Part shown: in pieces, positions 1 to 9,265 of the stretch
How positions within the stretch are numbered: position 1 is the first letter of the stretch
Layout: each line of letters starts with the position of its first letter
NCBI RefSeq assembly: GCF_004762045.1
Contig: NZ_SJOM01000007.1
Span: 6,039,565-6,103,564, forward strand
DNA from: Mycobacterium sp. DL99
Lineage (GTDB): Bacteria; Actinomycetota; Actinomycetes; Mycobacteriales; Mycobacteriaceae
Direction of reading: 5' to 3'
DNA length: 64,000 nt
Made by a program: the position numbers and the translations under genes
The notes under the pieces: model-generated
The model's database searches: none
Seen by the model: the letters and a program-made list of their open reading frames with translations, nothing else
Told to the model about the DNA's origin: nothing

Positions 1-2583
1 GGTCGCGGCCGCGGACAGGATCAGCGTGCGCAGCGCGGTGGACTTACCCGACTGCGGCCCGCCGACCACCGCCACATTGCCCTGGGCGCCGGACAGGTCC
101 ACCATGAGCAGGTCGCGGCGCTGATCGTAGGGCCGGTCCACCACGCCCATCGGCATCCACAACCGGCCGTTGACATTCACCGGTGCCGACCAATCCGATT
201 CCGGCAGAAGCTCGTTCACCGCCGGACTGTCATCGAGCGGCGGCAGCCACACCTCGTGCGCGGGCCTGCCGTGGCCGCGCAGCCGGCTGACGACCATACC
301 GAGCAGCGTCGTCTTGACCGGTCCGGCCGGGGCGGAATCCACCTCGACGGGCAGCGCCGAAGGCGCCGGGCCGCGCGCGGGCACCGCGTCCTTCTTGACC
401 GGCGTGGCGGTGAACAGCTTGGGCGCGAGTGCGCCCAACTGGGTCACCCGCCCGGTGCGGGCTGATATCCGCGGCTTGACGTACTCCCCCGACACATAGC
501 AGGCATTGAACCGGATCGGTTCGGAGGCATCGCATTTCAGGAACGCCGAACCGGGGACGCTGGGTAGGTGATAGGCGTCGGGCACGCCGAGCACGCTGCG
601 CGACTCGCCGGCCGAGAACGTCTTGAGGCCGATCCGGTAGGACAGGTGCGAGTCCAGGCCGCGCAGCTTGCCTTCCTCCAACCGCTGCGAGGCCAGCAGC
701 AGATGCATGTGCAGCGAGCGGCCCAGCCGGCCGATCATCACGAACAGCTCGGCGAAATCCGGCTTCTGCGACAGCAGCTCGGAGAACTCATCGACCACGA
801 TGAACAGGGCGGGAAGAGGTTCGAGGTCTGCGCCCGCCGCGCGGGCCCGCTCGTATTCGGTGACGTTGGGGAAGTTTCCGGCGGAGCGCAGCAACTCCTG
901 GCGGCGGTTCATCTCGCCGGCCAGCGCGTCACGCATGCGGTCCACCATGGTCAGTTCGTCTTCGAGGTTGGTGATGATGGCCGCGATGTGGGCGATCCCG
1001 TCCAGACCGAGGAACGTCGCCCCGCCCTTGAAGTCGACCAGCACCAGGTTGAGCTGCTCGGGCGAGTGCGACGTGATCATCGACAACACCAGCGTGCGTA
1101 GGAATTCCGACTTGCCCGATCCGGTGGCGCCGATACACAGACCGTGCGGGCCCATCCCGCCTTCGGCGGCTTCCTTGATGTCGAGTTCGATGGGCTGACC
1201 GTTCGGGGTGATCCCGATCGGCACCCGCAGCCGCTCCCGCGGGGACCGCTGTCGCCACACCTGTTCCGGCACGATCCCGGCGGCATCGGGAATCTTCAAC
1301 AGCGCCATCAGGCCTGGGTCGACCGCCCTCGAATCGGCTTCCAGGCTGACGATGTGCGCGGCGTTGGCCGGGCGGTAACGGCCGATCCGCCGTGCCGTGG
1401 TCTCGGCCTCGGGGATCGTGATCGTGTCCGGGGTGGCGAACCGTTCGACGCCCACCGCGGTACGCGCGGCGACGTCGTCGCCCTCGACGACCAGTTGCAG
1501 GCTGCGCCGAGCCGACCCGCCTGGACGCAGGCCGTTCAGGTCCAGCAGCGTCACACTGTCCAGCCCGGCGTCGGTGATCAACTGCTCGTCGCCGGTGACG
1601 AATCCGTCGTCCAGCACGACGACGAGCTGTTTGAGGCCCTGCGTCGGCTGTGCGTTGCGGGTGAACCGGCCGCGTTCGGCCAGCTCCGCAGACATCGCGG
1701 TCTCCATCAGCTCGAGCGTGGGGAACAGCAGCCGCATCGAACCCATGCCGTCGCGGGTCGAGGCATGCTGCGCATGGGGCAACCACTTGACCCAGCTCCA
1801 GTTCTCACCGTCGGGGTTGGCCGTGACGATCGCCACCTGCACATGGTCCGGACCGTGAAAAGTACACAGCTCCAACACCATCGAGCGCACCAGCTGCTGC
1901 GCGAGCTTGCGCTCCCCTTCGAAGGTGATCGTGGGAAACGCCCGCAGCGACACCGCGGTAGGCAGCGCATGCACCACCGAGTGGGTCTTGACGAACCGGC
2001 GCAACGCCACCGTCGACACCGGTTCCAGGTCCTCGGGAGGGCCGGTCTCGGGCGCCATCAACCGCGTCGCCAACCGGTGCGTCCCGATACCGACCCGGAT
2101 ATGGCAGTAATCGGCATCGCTGGGCCGTCGCTCCCACATGCGCCGGGTGCCCACCACATCGGTCAGCGCGCGCGGATCGGGATGGCTCCATTCCAGCGCC
2201 GTGCGTTGTTCGGCCCCGGTGGTGTCGGCTTCCTCGCGAAGATTCGCCAGGTAACTGAAGTAGTCCTTGCGTTCCTCGTTGAGCTCGGCGGCGGCTTTGC
2301 CATTTTTGTTCCCGCCGCCCATGAACATGCCGACCATCGACATGACCATCATCATCGGAAAGAGCAGGAACATCGGGCTTCTGGCCATGTCGCGGCCACC
2401 GACCGTGATCATCAGCGCGATCATGCCGATCACCGCGACCAGCATCACGAACGGCATCAGCCGCATGAACAGATTGCCCGGGATGGCCCGCGGCACCTCG
2501 GGCGGTGGGGCCAGGTTGACCTCGCCTCCGGGCATCCGCGGCGGCGCCACCCGAAGGCGGCGGACGAACCCCTGCGTACTCAA
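1..2583 (-). CDS. eccC: ESX (type VII) secretion ATPase EccC, 3' end cut by window edge
   Basis: EccC is the FtsK/SpoIIIE-type membrane ATPase of mycobacterial ESX systems that recruits and drives WXG100 substrates. The gene starts at a TTG (2583-2581) preceded by GGGGAGGGAAGG and runs off the left edge; 861 residues are visible, so roughly a third of a usual 1300-residue EccC is missing. Two membrane segments lie near residues 35-75. The first ATPase domain has Walker A GATGSGKSEF near residue 485 and Walker B LFIVVDEFSELL near 593. The second starts near 838 with GGPQSGKSTALRTL. It is divergent from eccD (84 bp between starts), the ESX-4 arrangement. It is a single chain, not split into Ca/Cb. 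The paralogue number (ESX-4 versus an ESX-4-bis copy) cannot be settled here. Confidence 0.93.
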   Translation of the reverse strand, partial: MSTQGFVRRLRVAPPRMPGGEVNLAPPPEVPRAIPGNLFMRLMPFVMLVAVIGMIALMITVGGRDMARSPMFLLFPMMMVMSMVGMFMGGGNKNGKAAAELNEERKDYFSYLANLREEADTTGAEQRTALEWSHPDPRALTDVVGTRRMWERRPSDADYCHIRVGIGTHRLATRLMAPETGPPEDLEPVSTVALRRFVKTHSVVHALPTAVSLRAFPTITFEGERKLAQQLVRSMVLELCTFHGPDHVQVAIVTANPDGENWSWVKWLPHAQHASTRDGMGSMRLLFPTLELMETAMSAELAERGRFTRNAQPTQGLKQLVVVLDDGFVTGDEQLITDAGLDSVTLLDLNGLRPGGSARRSLQLVVEGDDVAARTAVGVERFATPDTITIPEAETTARRIGRYRPANAAHIVSLEADSRAVDPGLMALLKIPDAAGIVPEQVWRQRSPRERLRVPIGITPNGQPIELDIKEAAEGGMGPHGLCIGATGSGKSEFLRTLVLSMITSHSPEQLNLVLVDFKGGATFLGLDGIAHIAAIITNLEDELTMVDRMRDALAGEMNRRQELLRSAGNFPNVTEYERARAAGADLEPLPALFIVVDEFSELLSQKPDFAELFVMIGRLGRSLHMHLLLASQRLEEGKLRGLDSHLSYRIGLKTFSAGESRSVLGVPDAYHLPSVPGSAFLKCDASEPIRFNACYVSGEYVKPRISARTGRVTQLGALAPKLFTATPVKKDAVPARGPAPSALPVEVDSAPAGPVKTTLLGMVVSRLRGHGRPAHEVWLPPLDDSPAVNELLPESDWSAPVNVNGRLWMPMGVVDRPYDQRRDLLMVDLSGAQGNVAVVGGPQSGKSTALRTLILSAAAT

Positions 2584-2667
2584 CCTTCCCTCCCCGGAAG
2601 CTGCTGGGCCGGATGCTGGGTATTGTTCGTGTCGAGCAATCCCATTGCGCAGGAGGCCGACTGGATT
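2584..2667. promoter_or_regulatory. eccC/eccD divergent promoter region
   Basis: The 84 bp between the divergent eccC and eccD starts carries the eccC ribosome site (GGGGAGGGAAGG on the minus strand) and AGGAGG at 2651-2656 for eccD. Both core genes must be transcribed from here. An in-frame GTG at 2629 is an alternative eccD start. I see no clear operator. Confidence 0.4.
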
Positions 2668-4125
2668 GTGACCCTACTTGAGTCAGAGCTTGATCAAGAA
2701 GCCGAACCCGAGCTGAGCCGATTGACCCTGGTGGTCGGCGAACTGAACATCGACGTCGGGTTGCCTGCACACGTCAGCATCGCCCAATACATTCCCGATG
2801 TCATCGATATCGCGAATGAACAGATCACCGCGCACGACGCGATCATCGAGTTCGACGCCGCCGACGGGCGGTGGACCCTGGCACCGCTCGGCGGTGAACC
2901 GATCGCCCCGCACCTGTCCATCGCCGAGGCGGGCGTCCACGACGGCGACCTGTTGATGATCCGCGCGGTCGGCCAGCCGGTCAGCCCGTTGTTGTTCGAC
3001 GACGTCGACGACACCCACGACACAGCGGCCGGCACCGTGGCGAGCTGGTTCGCGGACAACGCCAACGTGTTGGCCGGGTTCGGTGTCGCCGCGGCCGCCG
3101 CCGTCACGCTGGCCGGCGTGACGGCACGGTGGACCGCCCAACCCGCAGTGCCCGCGGCGGTACTGGCCCTCGGCGTGATGGGGATGCTGCTGGCCTGCCT
3201 GGTGGCGCACCGGCCGGGGTTCGCCGCGGCGCCGGGCTGGATCACCGCGGTCTCGACGCCACTGGTCTTCGCGGGCTCGCTGTACCTGGTACCCGACGGT
3301 TCCGGCGCCACCTCCCTGCCGATGGCGTTCGCCCTGACCGCTTTCGGCGCGCTCCTGGTGCTGCTCGTCTCGGGCAGCGGATCCGCGGTGTACACCGCGA
3401 TCATCGCGGCGTGCGCTTTCGGCGGCGTCAGTTCGACGGCAATGTTGCTGTGGCAGCCACCCATCCGCGCGGTAGGTGCTTTGCTCGCCACCGTGGCCGT
3501 TATCGTCGTCTACCTTGCCCCGCGGGTGACGATCGGGCTGTCGAAACTCCCGATCCCACGGGTGCCCACCGCGGGTGAGCCGCTCGATGACATCGAGACC
3601 CAGGGTGGCCCCACCGTCGAGGGCGTCAACGCGATCGGCAAACAGATCATCCCCACCGAGGAAGACTTGATCAGCCGGGTTCGGCGGGCCAATCAGCACC
3701 TCACCGGGATTCTCGTCGCGGCCGCGCTGGCGGCCCTGGCCGGTTGTTACCTGGCCGTGGACGTCAGCAACGGGTTCTATTGGCAGGGCACCGTTTTCGC
3801 CGTCATGGTGGCGACGGTGCTGTGCCTGCGCGGTCGCGGCCATCACGACCTGGTGCAGTCGGCGACGCTCATCGGCAGCGGGCTGACCATCGCCGTCGCC
3901 GTGGTCCTCAAGACCGCGCTGAACGTCGAGGGGTGGCAGGCCCGCGCCGCGGTCGTGCTGCTCGTCCTGATCCTGGCGTGCGGGCTGGTCGCACCCCTGC
4001 GCGAGTTCTCCCCGGTGGCGCGGCGTCAGGTCGAGATACTCGAATACATCGCCGTGGGATCGCTCTTCCCGCTGTGCTTCTGGATCATCCGGGTCTACGC
4101 GTTCTTCCGCGAGATGCGACTGTAA
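2668..4125 (+). CDS. eccD: ESX secretion membrane channel protein EccD
   Basis: EccD forms the multi-spanning membrane part of the ESX inner-membrane pore. The 485-residue product has the family layout: an N-terminal ubiquitin-like domain (about 1-100; TLVVGELNIDVGLPAHVSIA and HLSIAEAGVHDGDLLMIRAV), then about eleven hydrophobic segments, and the typical C-terminal end VYAFFREMRL. The start is GTG with AGGAGG 11 nt upstream; GTG at 2629 is an alternative. It converges on eccB with only 8 bp between the stop codons. In ESX-4 of M. tuberculosis eccD is followed by the mycosin gene mycP; here there is no room for one. Confidence 0.92.
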   Translation: MTLLESELDQEAEPELSRLTLVVGELNIDVGLPAHVSIAQYIPDVIDIANEQITAHDAIIEFDAADGRWTLAPLGGEPIAPHLSIAEAGVHDGDLLMIRAVGQPVSPLLFDDVDDTHDTAAGTVASWFADNANVLAGFGVAAAAAVTLAGVTARWTAQPAVPAAVLALGVMGMLLACLVAHRPGFAAAPGWITAVSTPLVFAGSLYLVPDGSGATSLPMAFALTAFGALLVLLVSGSGSAVYTAIIAACAFGGVSSTAMLLWQPPIRAVGALLATVAVIVVYLAPRVTIGLSKLPIPRVPTAGEPLDDIETQGGPTVEGVNAIGKQIIPTEEDLISRVRRANQHLTGILVAAALAALAGCYLAVDVSNGFYWQGTVFAVMVATVLCLRGRGHHDLVQSATLIGSGLTIAVAVVLKTALNVEGWQARAAVVLLVLILACGLVAPLREFSPVARRQVEILEYIAVGSLFPLCFWIIRVYAFFREMRL

Positions 4126-4133
4126 ACGCCTGG

Positions 4134-5633
4134 TCAGCCGGTTGACACCTTACTGCTGTCCGGGTCGGCGGCCATCCCGTCATGGGCGACCAGGGCCGCC
4201 TCCTGAGACAGCTCCGGCCCGGGCGGCAACAGCGACAGCACCGGCCAGGGTGCCCACTGCGGGGCGTTGGCCGGGCCGTCGGGCACCTTCACGCCGCTGA
4301 CCCCGAGCACCTCGGCCGTCGGCAAATCCTTGATGTGGTAACGCACTCCGGTATCCGAGACGTAGAACAGCTGCCCCGCCGAGCGGCTGTCGGGATCGTT
4401 GCCGGTGGCCTGCACGTACTCGCCGGCTCCCGGGGTCAGGTAGACCGAATCCGCCCCCGGGCCGCCGCCGTCGGCGCTGGCCAGCCGAACCATCTGAGCT
4501 CCCTCGGCGGTGGGCAACCGGTGCCCGACCAGCAGCCGTACGTCCGCTCCAGCGTCGGTGTTGGACCGCTGCCAGCCCATGCACACCACCCGATCGGGAT
4601 TGGGCGACACGATCCGCGGCGACACCAGCGGGTAGTGGTCGATCGGCAGCCGGTGCACGGTCGGCACCTCGGCCAGTGTTGCGGGCGCGATCTCGTCGAT
4701 CTCGCCGGTGGCCACCTCGCCGGACGCGCTGTAGCGAATGATGTCGGCGGTGGCCTGCGAGACAGGCTGCAGACCTTCACGCAGCACGACGTAGAGCTGT
4801 TCACCTCGCGAGTCGACGGATTTGACGATGGCTCCCACCGGGTGGTCCGGTCCGAGCAGGCCGGGCTCCCCCGAACCCTGGATCAGCACCGGCGTGATCG
4901 GGTCGACCAGCGGGAAGGTGTTGAGCACGGACAACGACATCGGCCGGGTGGCCGCGCCCTGGAGGTGAAGTCCGTTGACCAGGACCGGATCTGACACATC
5001 GATCGGGGCCCGCACACCGCGGTAGACCAGATAGGTGGTGCCGCCGGTTTCGGTGAGGATCGCCTCGGCGGAGTCGGCCGGGCGAATGCCGCCGTCGAGC
5101 ACCGGGTCATTCGCCAGCACCGTGGTCTGCAGGCTGGGCGTGCCGGTGGTTTCGGTGACGGCCGGCATCAGCAGGTTGTCGCAGACAGTCCACGACGACG
5201 TCGCCAGGTCGTCGCCGCGGTTGATGCTCGCGGGCGCGCCGACGATGCCGACCATGGGCCCGCGCGGTACGGCGTCGAGGAACTTGTCGTCAACCTGCTT
5301 GGGGCTGTCGTTCCTGCCGACGATCAGCCGGGCCGAGGCCAGATTCAGCACGGGGTGGATCTGGTCACCGATCCGGACGAACGGCGCACCGCTCGATTTG
5401 CTCAGCACGATCTGCGCGTCGCCGATGTTGGGTGCCGGCTTGAAGAACGCCATCACGGCCGAGGCCCCGGTGATCAGGACAGCGATCACCACCCCCACGA
5501 TCAGGGCCCTCATCTGGCCACGCATCGGATCGTGGATCATCCGCGAATCGCCCCGGATGAGCGCGTGCTCAAGCCGGCGGATCAGGAAACGGTAGCCGTT
5601 CACCTGTGCGCGAGTGGTAACTTGCGCTGGCAT
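4134..5633 (-). CDS. eccB: ESX secretion core protein EccB
   Basis: EccB is a single-pass membrane protein with a large periplasmic repeat domain, part of the ESX core complex. The 499-residue product has the hallmark N-terminus (VNGYRFLIRRLEHALIRGD, then HDPMRGQMRALIVG), one membrane helix at about residues 46-68, and a periplasmic part with two cysteines (in VCDNLL and VVCMGW) that may form the core disulfide. The start is ATG at 5633 without a clear ribosome site. It is divergent from eccE and convergent with eccD. Confidence 0.92.
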   Translation of the reverse strand: MPAQVTTRAQVNGYRFLIRRLEHALIRGDSRMIHDPMRGQMRALIVGVVIAVLITGASAVMAFFKPAPNIGDAQIVLSKSSGAPFVRIGDQIHPVLNLASARLIVGRNDSPKQVDDKFLDAVPRGPMVGIVGAPASINRGDDLATSSWTVCDNLLMPAVTETTGTPSLQTTVLANDPVLDGGIRPADSAEAILTETGGTTYLVYRGVRAPIDVSDPVLVNGLHLQGAATRPMSLSVLNTFPLVDPITPVLIQGSGEPGLLGPDHPVGAIVKSVDSRGEQLYVVLREGLQPVSQATADIIRYSASGEVATGEIDEIAPATLAEVPTVHRLPIDHYPLVSPRIVSPNPDRVVCMGWQRSNTDAGADVRLLVGHRLPTAEGAQMVRLASADGGGPGADSVYLTPGAGEYVQATGNDPDSRSAGQLFYVSDTGVRYHIKDLPTAEVLGVSGVKVPDGPANAPQWAPWPVLSLLPPGPELSQEAALVAHDGMAADPDSSKVSTG

Positions 5634-5695
5634 GCGTAGTGTTTAGCACGTCCGCACCACCTCGACATGACGTCCGAGCGCCTATTCGAAAAGCG

Positions 5696-7402
5696 ATGCG
5701 TCCATTGACTTTCGCAGCAAAGCTGACCACCGCCGGCGATACTGGCCCGCAGCGGCCCGTCCCCCTGGCCGACCTGATCGTCCTGCAAATACTCGTCGGC
5801 GCCGGCATCGTCGTCGCGCAGCAACTGCACCGGCCCGGCTGGCAGGGCGCGGCGGTGGGTCTGGTGCCGGCGCTGTTGCTGGTTGCCCCGGTCGTCAAGG
5901 GCACGACAGCACCGCGGGCACTGGCGCTGCGCGGGAGGTTTCTGCGGAATCGACGGCGACGCGCGGGCAAGACCGAGCCGGGATCCCTGCCGACCGAACC
6001 GTTCGACGTTCCGACCTCCGACGGGTTGCAGATCGGATTCCGTTGGAACGGCTCGACTTTGCTGTCATTGCTCAAGATCGACGAAAACCCCAGGGCTCTG
6101 ACCGTTTTGGAGCCCGGGGTCACAGTTTCCGGCGAGATGGTTCCCGTGCAGGCGCTGCTGGACTGCCTGCGCCAGTTCGACATCACGCTCGAATCCATCG
6201 ACATCATCAGTCAGGGCGCCCGCTCGGCCGGTCACACCGACGTCGCCGCCGTCTATGACTCCGTGCTGGGGCCGCTGCCCGCGATCGCCCAGCGCACCGT
6301 ATGGATTGCCGTGCGGTTCAACCCGTCACGCTGCGCGGAGGCGGTCCGGCGCCGGGGCGGTGACCGTGACGGCATCCTGCGCGCCGCCACCACTGCGACC
6401 CGTCGCGTCGCCAACCGGCTGGCCGAGGCGGGCCTTCAGCCCCAGTTCCTGTCCGCCAGCGGCATCGCTGCGGCCACCAATCAGCTCAGCGACGGCATCA
6501 ATCTCGGCACCGTCGAAGAAACCTGGGAGGACTGCCGCGAAGGCCACTTCCGGCTGTCCAGCTTCGCCGTGCAGCCGAACATGCTGACCACGGCGGGACT
6601 CGGGCTGCTGTGGACGGTACCCAGCTACTCCACCACCGTGTGCCTGTCGCTGCGCGAGGCCCCCGATCACGGCACCGACGAAGATCTGGTCCAGGTCCGC
6701 GGATTGGTCCGCTTCGACAGCGACGTGCGCGTCCCCACCCAATTGCGCGGTCTCACCCCGCTGCACGGTCAGCAGTTTTCCGCGCTGGCCGCGACGCTTC
6801 CGATCCCGACGGTCCCCGGGTCCGACCACATCGAGCACTGGGCGTCCGGCCTCCGCGGTGATGCGCTCAGTGATCTGGCGTTGCCGGCCTCGGGCTGCGG
6901 ACAGGTGATCGGCGCCGACCAGGAGGGCCGCGCGGTCGCGCTGCCGCTGTTCGGCGCTCAGATCCGCCGGGTGGAGATCGTCGGCACACTGCACCTGGCG
7001 CAGCAGGTGGTGCTGCGCTCGCTGGCGTTGGGCGCCCGGGTGCTGGTGCACAGCCGGCGTCCGGCGTTCTGGCGCGACATGGTCGACGTGGTCGGGCGCA
7101 ATGACCTGCTGTGGGTTGCCGACTTCAACCGGCGCGCCATCCAGGCCGGTGCGGAGCGCAACTACACCGTCGAGATGTTCGACGGTGTTCCAGAGCAATC
7201 AGTCCGGATCGGGGTCACCACCATGGTGCTCGCCCCACCGAATACGCCCGCCTCCGATCACGCCGACGTGGTCCTCGATCTGATCTCACTGGAACACGAC
7301 ACGGTCAAGGTCAGCACCCAGGCCGGTTCGGCGGTGGTCACGATGGTCGCCACCGACGACGAGATGCGTTATCTGAGAGCGTCCGCGAACAGCACTGACT
7401 GA
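5696..7402 (+). CDS. eccE: ESX secretion core protein EccE
   Basis: EccE is the peripheral membrane subunit of mature ESX complexes. The product (568 residues from ATG 5696) has two N-terminal hydrophobic segments (about 20-65), and a soluble part with the EccE-type block RTVWIAVRFNPSRCAEAV followed by GGDRDGILRAATTATRRVAN and RLAEAGL. An upstream in-frame GTG at 5639 would leave only 5 bp to the divergent eccB, so 5696 is preferred but not proven. ESX-4 of M. tuberculosis lacks eccE, so its presence argues for a fuller ESX-4 or a paralogous ESX-4-like locus. Confidence 0.82.
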   Translation: MRPLTFAAKLTTAGDTGPQRPVPLADLIVLQILVGAGIVVAQQLHRPGWQGAAVGLVPALLLVAPVVKGTTAPRALALRGRFLRNRRRRAGKTEPGSLPTEPFDVPTSDGLQIGFRWNGSTLLSLLKIDENPRALTVLEPGVTVSGEMVPVQALLDCLRQFDITLESIDIISQGARSAGHTDVAAVYDSVLGPLPAIAQRTVWIAVRFNPSRCAEAVRRRGGDRDGILRAATTATRRVANRLAEAGLQPQFLSASGIAAATNQLSDGINLGTVEETWEDCREGHFRLSSFAVQPNMLTTAGLGLLWTVPSYSTTVCLSLREAPDHGTDEDLVQVRGLVRFDSDVRVPTQLRGLTPLHGQQFSALAATLPIPTVPGSDHIEHWASGLRGDALSDLALPASGCGQVIGADQEGRAVALPLFGAQIRRVEIVGTLHLAQQVVLRSLALGARVLVHSRRPAFWRDMVDVVGRNDLLWVADFNRRAIQAGAERNYTVEMFDGVPEQSVRIGVTTMVLAPPNTPASDHADVVLDLISLEHDTVKVSTQAGSAVVTMVATDDEMRYLRASANSTD

Positions 7403-7417
7403 TATGAAGGAGTGATC

Positions 7418-8107
7418 GTGGTCAATCCGCTTCATCGCAACCTGTCGATCGCGGTGGTGGTGCTGGGTCTCATCGGCTACTGCGTGAGTTTCGGACCGGC
7501 CGCCGACGGCGGCGGCAACGACTGGCACGTCAGGTTCGCCGCACTGGCCGCCCTGGCCGCCGCAATCGGCTTGCTGCCCAAGCAGACTGCCCTCCCATGG
7601 CTGCCCGCCGTCCTGGCCGCCGCGGGTTTTCTCGATGCCTTGTCGAGCGTCCTGACCTCCTCCACCTCGGGCTGGGTGCTGACGACCATCGCGGTGCTCA
7701 ACGGACTGCAGGCCGTGGCGGCCGTCGCGGCGATGTGGCTGGCACCGGAGCCGCCGGCCGCGGCCACCGCCGCCGGCGGCTACGAGGCCTATCTCGACTA
7801 CTACAACCAGGCCGTGCAGCAGTACTACCAGCAGGGCGCGGTGGCACAACAGGATTCGTCGCAGCACAGCAGTTACGGCCAGGCGTATGGCCAGGGTTAC
7901 GCCCAGTCGCAGGCAACCCAGCAAGCACCGCAATACGGCGATTACGCCGATCTGCTGTCGCCACAACAGGATTACGGCCGGGCCGCGGCTGCGGCACCGG
8001 CCCAGCCCGGTGGATCCCTGCCCCCGCCCGGGCGGGCCGGGGCAGGCCCCGTGACTAACCGCGCGGCCGAGTCAGCCGATGTAACAGCCAGGCGAACGGC
8101 ACCGTGA
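7418..8107 (+). CDS. DUF5336 membrane protein (34 kDa antigen homologue)
   Basis: The 229-residue product has four hydrophobic segments in the first 115 residues and a low-complexity tail rich in Q, Y, S, G and A (motifs such as YYNQAVQQYYQQG and YGQAYGQGY). This is the layout of the mycobacterial DUF5336 family, which includes Rv0954; its function is unknown. GTG at 7418 is chosen because GAAGGAG (7406-7412) sits five bases before it. It follows eccE by 15 bp on the same strand, so it may be co-transcribed with the ESX core. Its 3' end overlaps the convergent acyltransferase gene by 53 bp. Confidence 0.75.
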   Translation: MVNPLHRNLSIAVVVLGLIGYCVSFGPAADGGGNDWHVRFAALAALAAAIGLLPKQTALPWLPAVLAAAGFLDALSSVLTSSTSGWVLTTIAVLNGLQAVAAVAAMWLAPEPPAAATAAGGYEAYLDYYNQAVQQYYQQGAVAQQDSSQHSSYGQAYGQGYAQSQATQQAPQYGDYADLLSPQQDYGRAAAAAPAQPGGSLPPPGRAGAGPVTNRAAESADVTARRTAP

Positions 8108-9191
8108 ACACCAAGGTCACGATGAACAACACCGTGGCCGATCCGGTGTAGACGTGCCAGCCCAACACGAACGCCATGACCAGGTCCATGGCGACCACGT
8201 GTAGCAGGAATACCTCGTAGGAGATCTCGCCCAGCCACACCATCGGCCGGCTGCCCATCAGCCGCGCGTAGAGACCGTTCCCGCCCAGCGCCAGCGGGGC
8301 CACCACGAGTGTCGCGATGATCGCGTAGAACATCGTCTTGGCCAGGTCCTCGGTCAGGTCGAGGGATACCGCGGTGGTGATCCCGGCGATCGGGGTCGAA
8401 ACCACCAGATAGCAGGCCAGCGCCAGGGGCAACGCCGCCATCGCATAGCAGCGCACGCCCATCGTGCCCAGCACGGCCAGCACCATCCCGCCGACGAACC
8501 AGACCAGATAGTGCGGCAGCCAGGCACCACCTCCGACCGGCATCCATTCGGTGTTGTGCAGCAGCACCAGCCACACCGGGCTGACCGCAGCCAGGACAGT
8601 CAGCCCGGCCAATAGCAGAACCGGCCGAAAACGCCTGCGACACAACGCCACCAACAGCAGATAGGCCAGCAGAGGCAACACGGCGTAGAACGCGACCTCC
8701 ACCGCCAGGCTCCACATCTGGCTCAATCCCTGGTGCAGGTACTCCGCGAAGTAGTTGTCGCCGTAGATCTGAGTCAGGGTCAGGTTGCGTAGCAGGCCGG
8801 GCCACGTGTGTCCGGGATTCGGCTGTACGGGCCGCAGTTCGTAGATCCCGTAGACGACGAGGACCGTGACGACGTAGGCGGGCATGATGCGGCGGAACCG
8901 ATTTCGCGCATAGCGTCGGGTGCTCGGCGCGTCGGCCCCCGAGGCCGCGGCCTGCACCCAGGGGCGGAACAGCAGGAGCCCCGAGAGCACGAAGAAGATC
9001 GCCACCCCGACCTCGAGGCGGGCGCTCATCAGCCCCAGGTATCCGTGCGAGAGCAGGCCGGTGCCGTACGCCGCGTGGGTTCCCATCACCGTCATTGCGG
9101 CGACCGCGCGCACCCCGGTGAGTGATGCGACGCGATCGACGTGCGAGACCTGCTCGAGCCCGCCCTGGTCGTCCTCAACCGCTGAGGTCAT
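8055..9191 (-). CDS. Acyltransferase 3 family membrane protein
   Basis: Membrane O-acyltransferase of the Acyl_transf_3 family, which transfers acyl groups to sugars or lipids at the cytoplasmic membrane. About ten hydrophobic helices are visible, with the family's N-terminal signature (SLTGVRAVAAMTVMGTHAAY, the histidine of which is the expected catalytic residue; then FFVLSGLLLFRPWV) and the conserved block NRFRRIMPAY. The start ATG at 9191 follows GGAGGCGGAGGCC. The substrate cannot be read from the sequence. Divergent from the GCS2-family gene. Confidence 0.85.
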   Translation of the reverse strand: MTSAVEDDQGGLEQVSHVDRVASLTGVRAVAAMTVMGTHAAYGTGLLSHGYLGLMSARLEVGVAIFFVLSGLLLFRPWVQAAASGADAPSTRRYARNRFRRIMPAYVVTVLVVYGIYELRPVQPNPGHTWPGLLRNLTLTQIYGDNYFAEYLHQGLSQMWSLAVEVAFYAVLPLLAYLLLVALCRRRFRPVLLLAGLTVLAAVSPVWLVLLHNTEWMPVGGGAWLPHYLVWFVGGMVLAVLGTMGVRCYAMAALPLALACYLVVSTPIAGITTAVSLDLTEDLAKTMFYAIIATLVVAPLALGGNGLYARLMGSRPMVWLGEISYEVFLLHVVAMDLVMAFVLGWHVYTGSATVLFIVTLVFTVPFAWLLHRLTRPRG

Positions 9192-9265
9192 CGGTCGGCC
9201 TCCGCCTCCGTGGTCATTTGGCCATTCTGCTGCGCGCACGCCCGTTCGCGTTGTTGCATCGCGGT

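Noticed and set aside
1144..2667. Long open frame on the plus strand upstream of eccD
   Set aside because: It is the antisense of eccC; its translation is rich in R, H, G and Q and lacks any domain. The real eccD starts at 2668.
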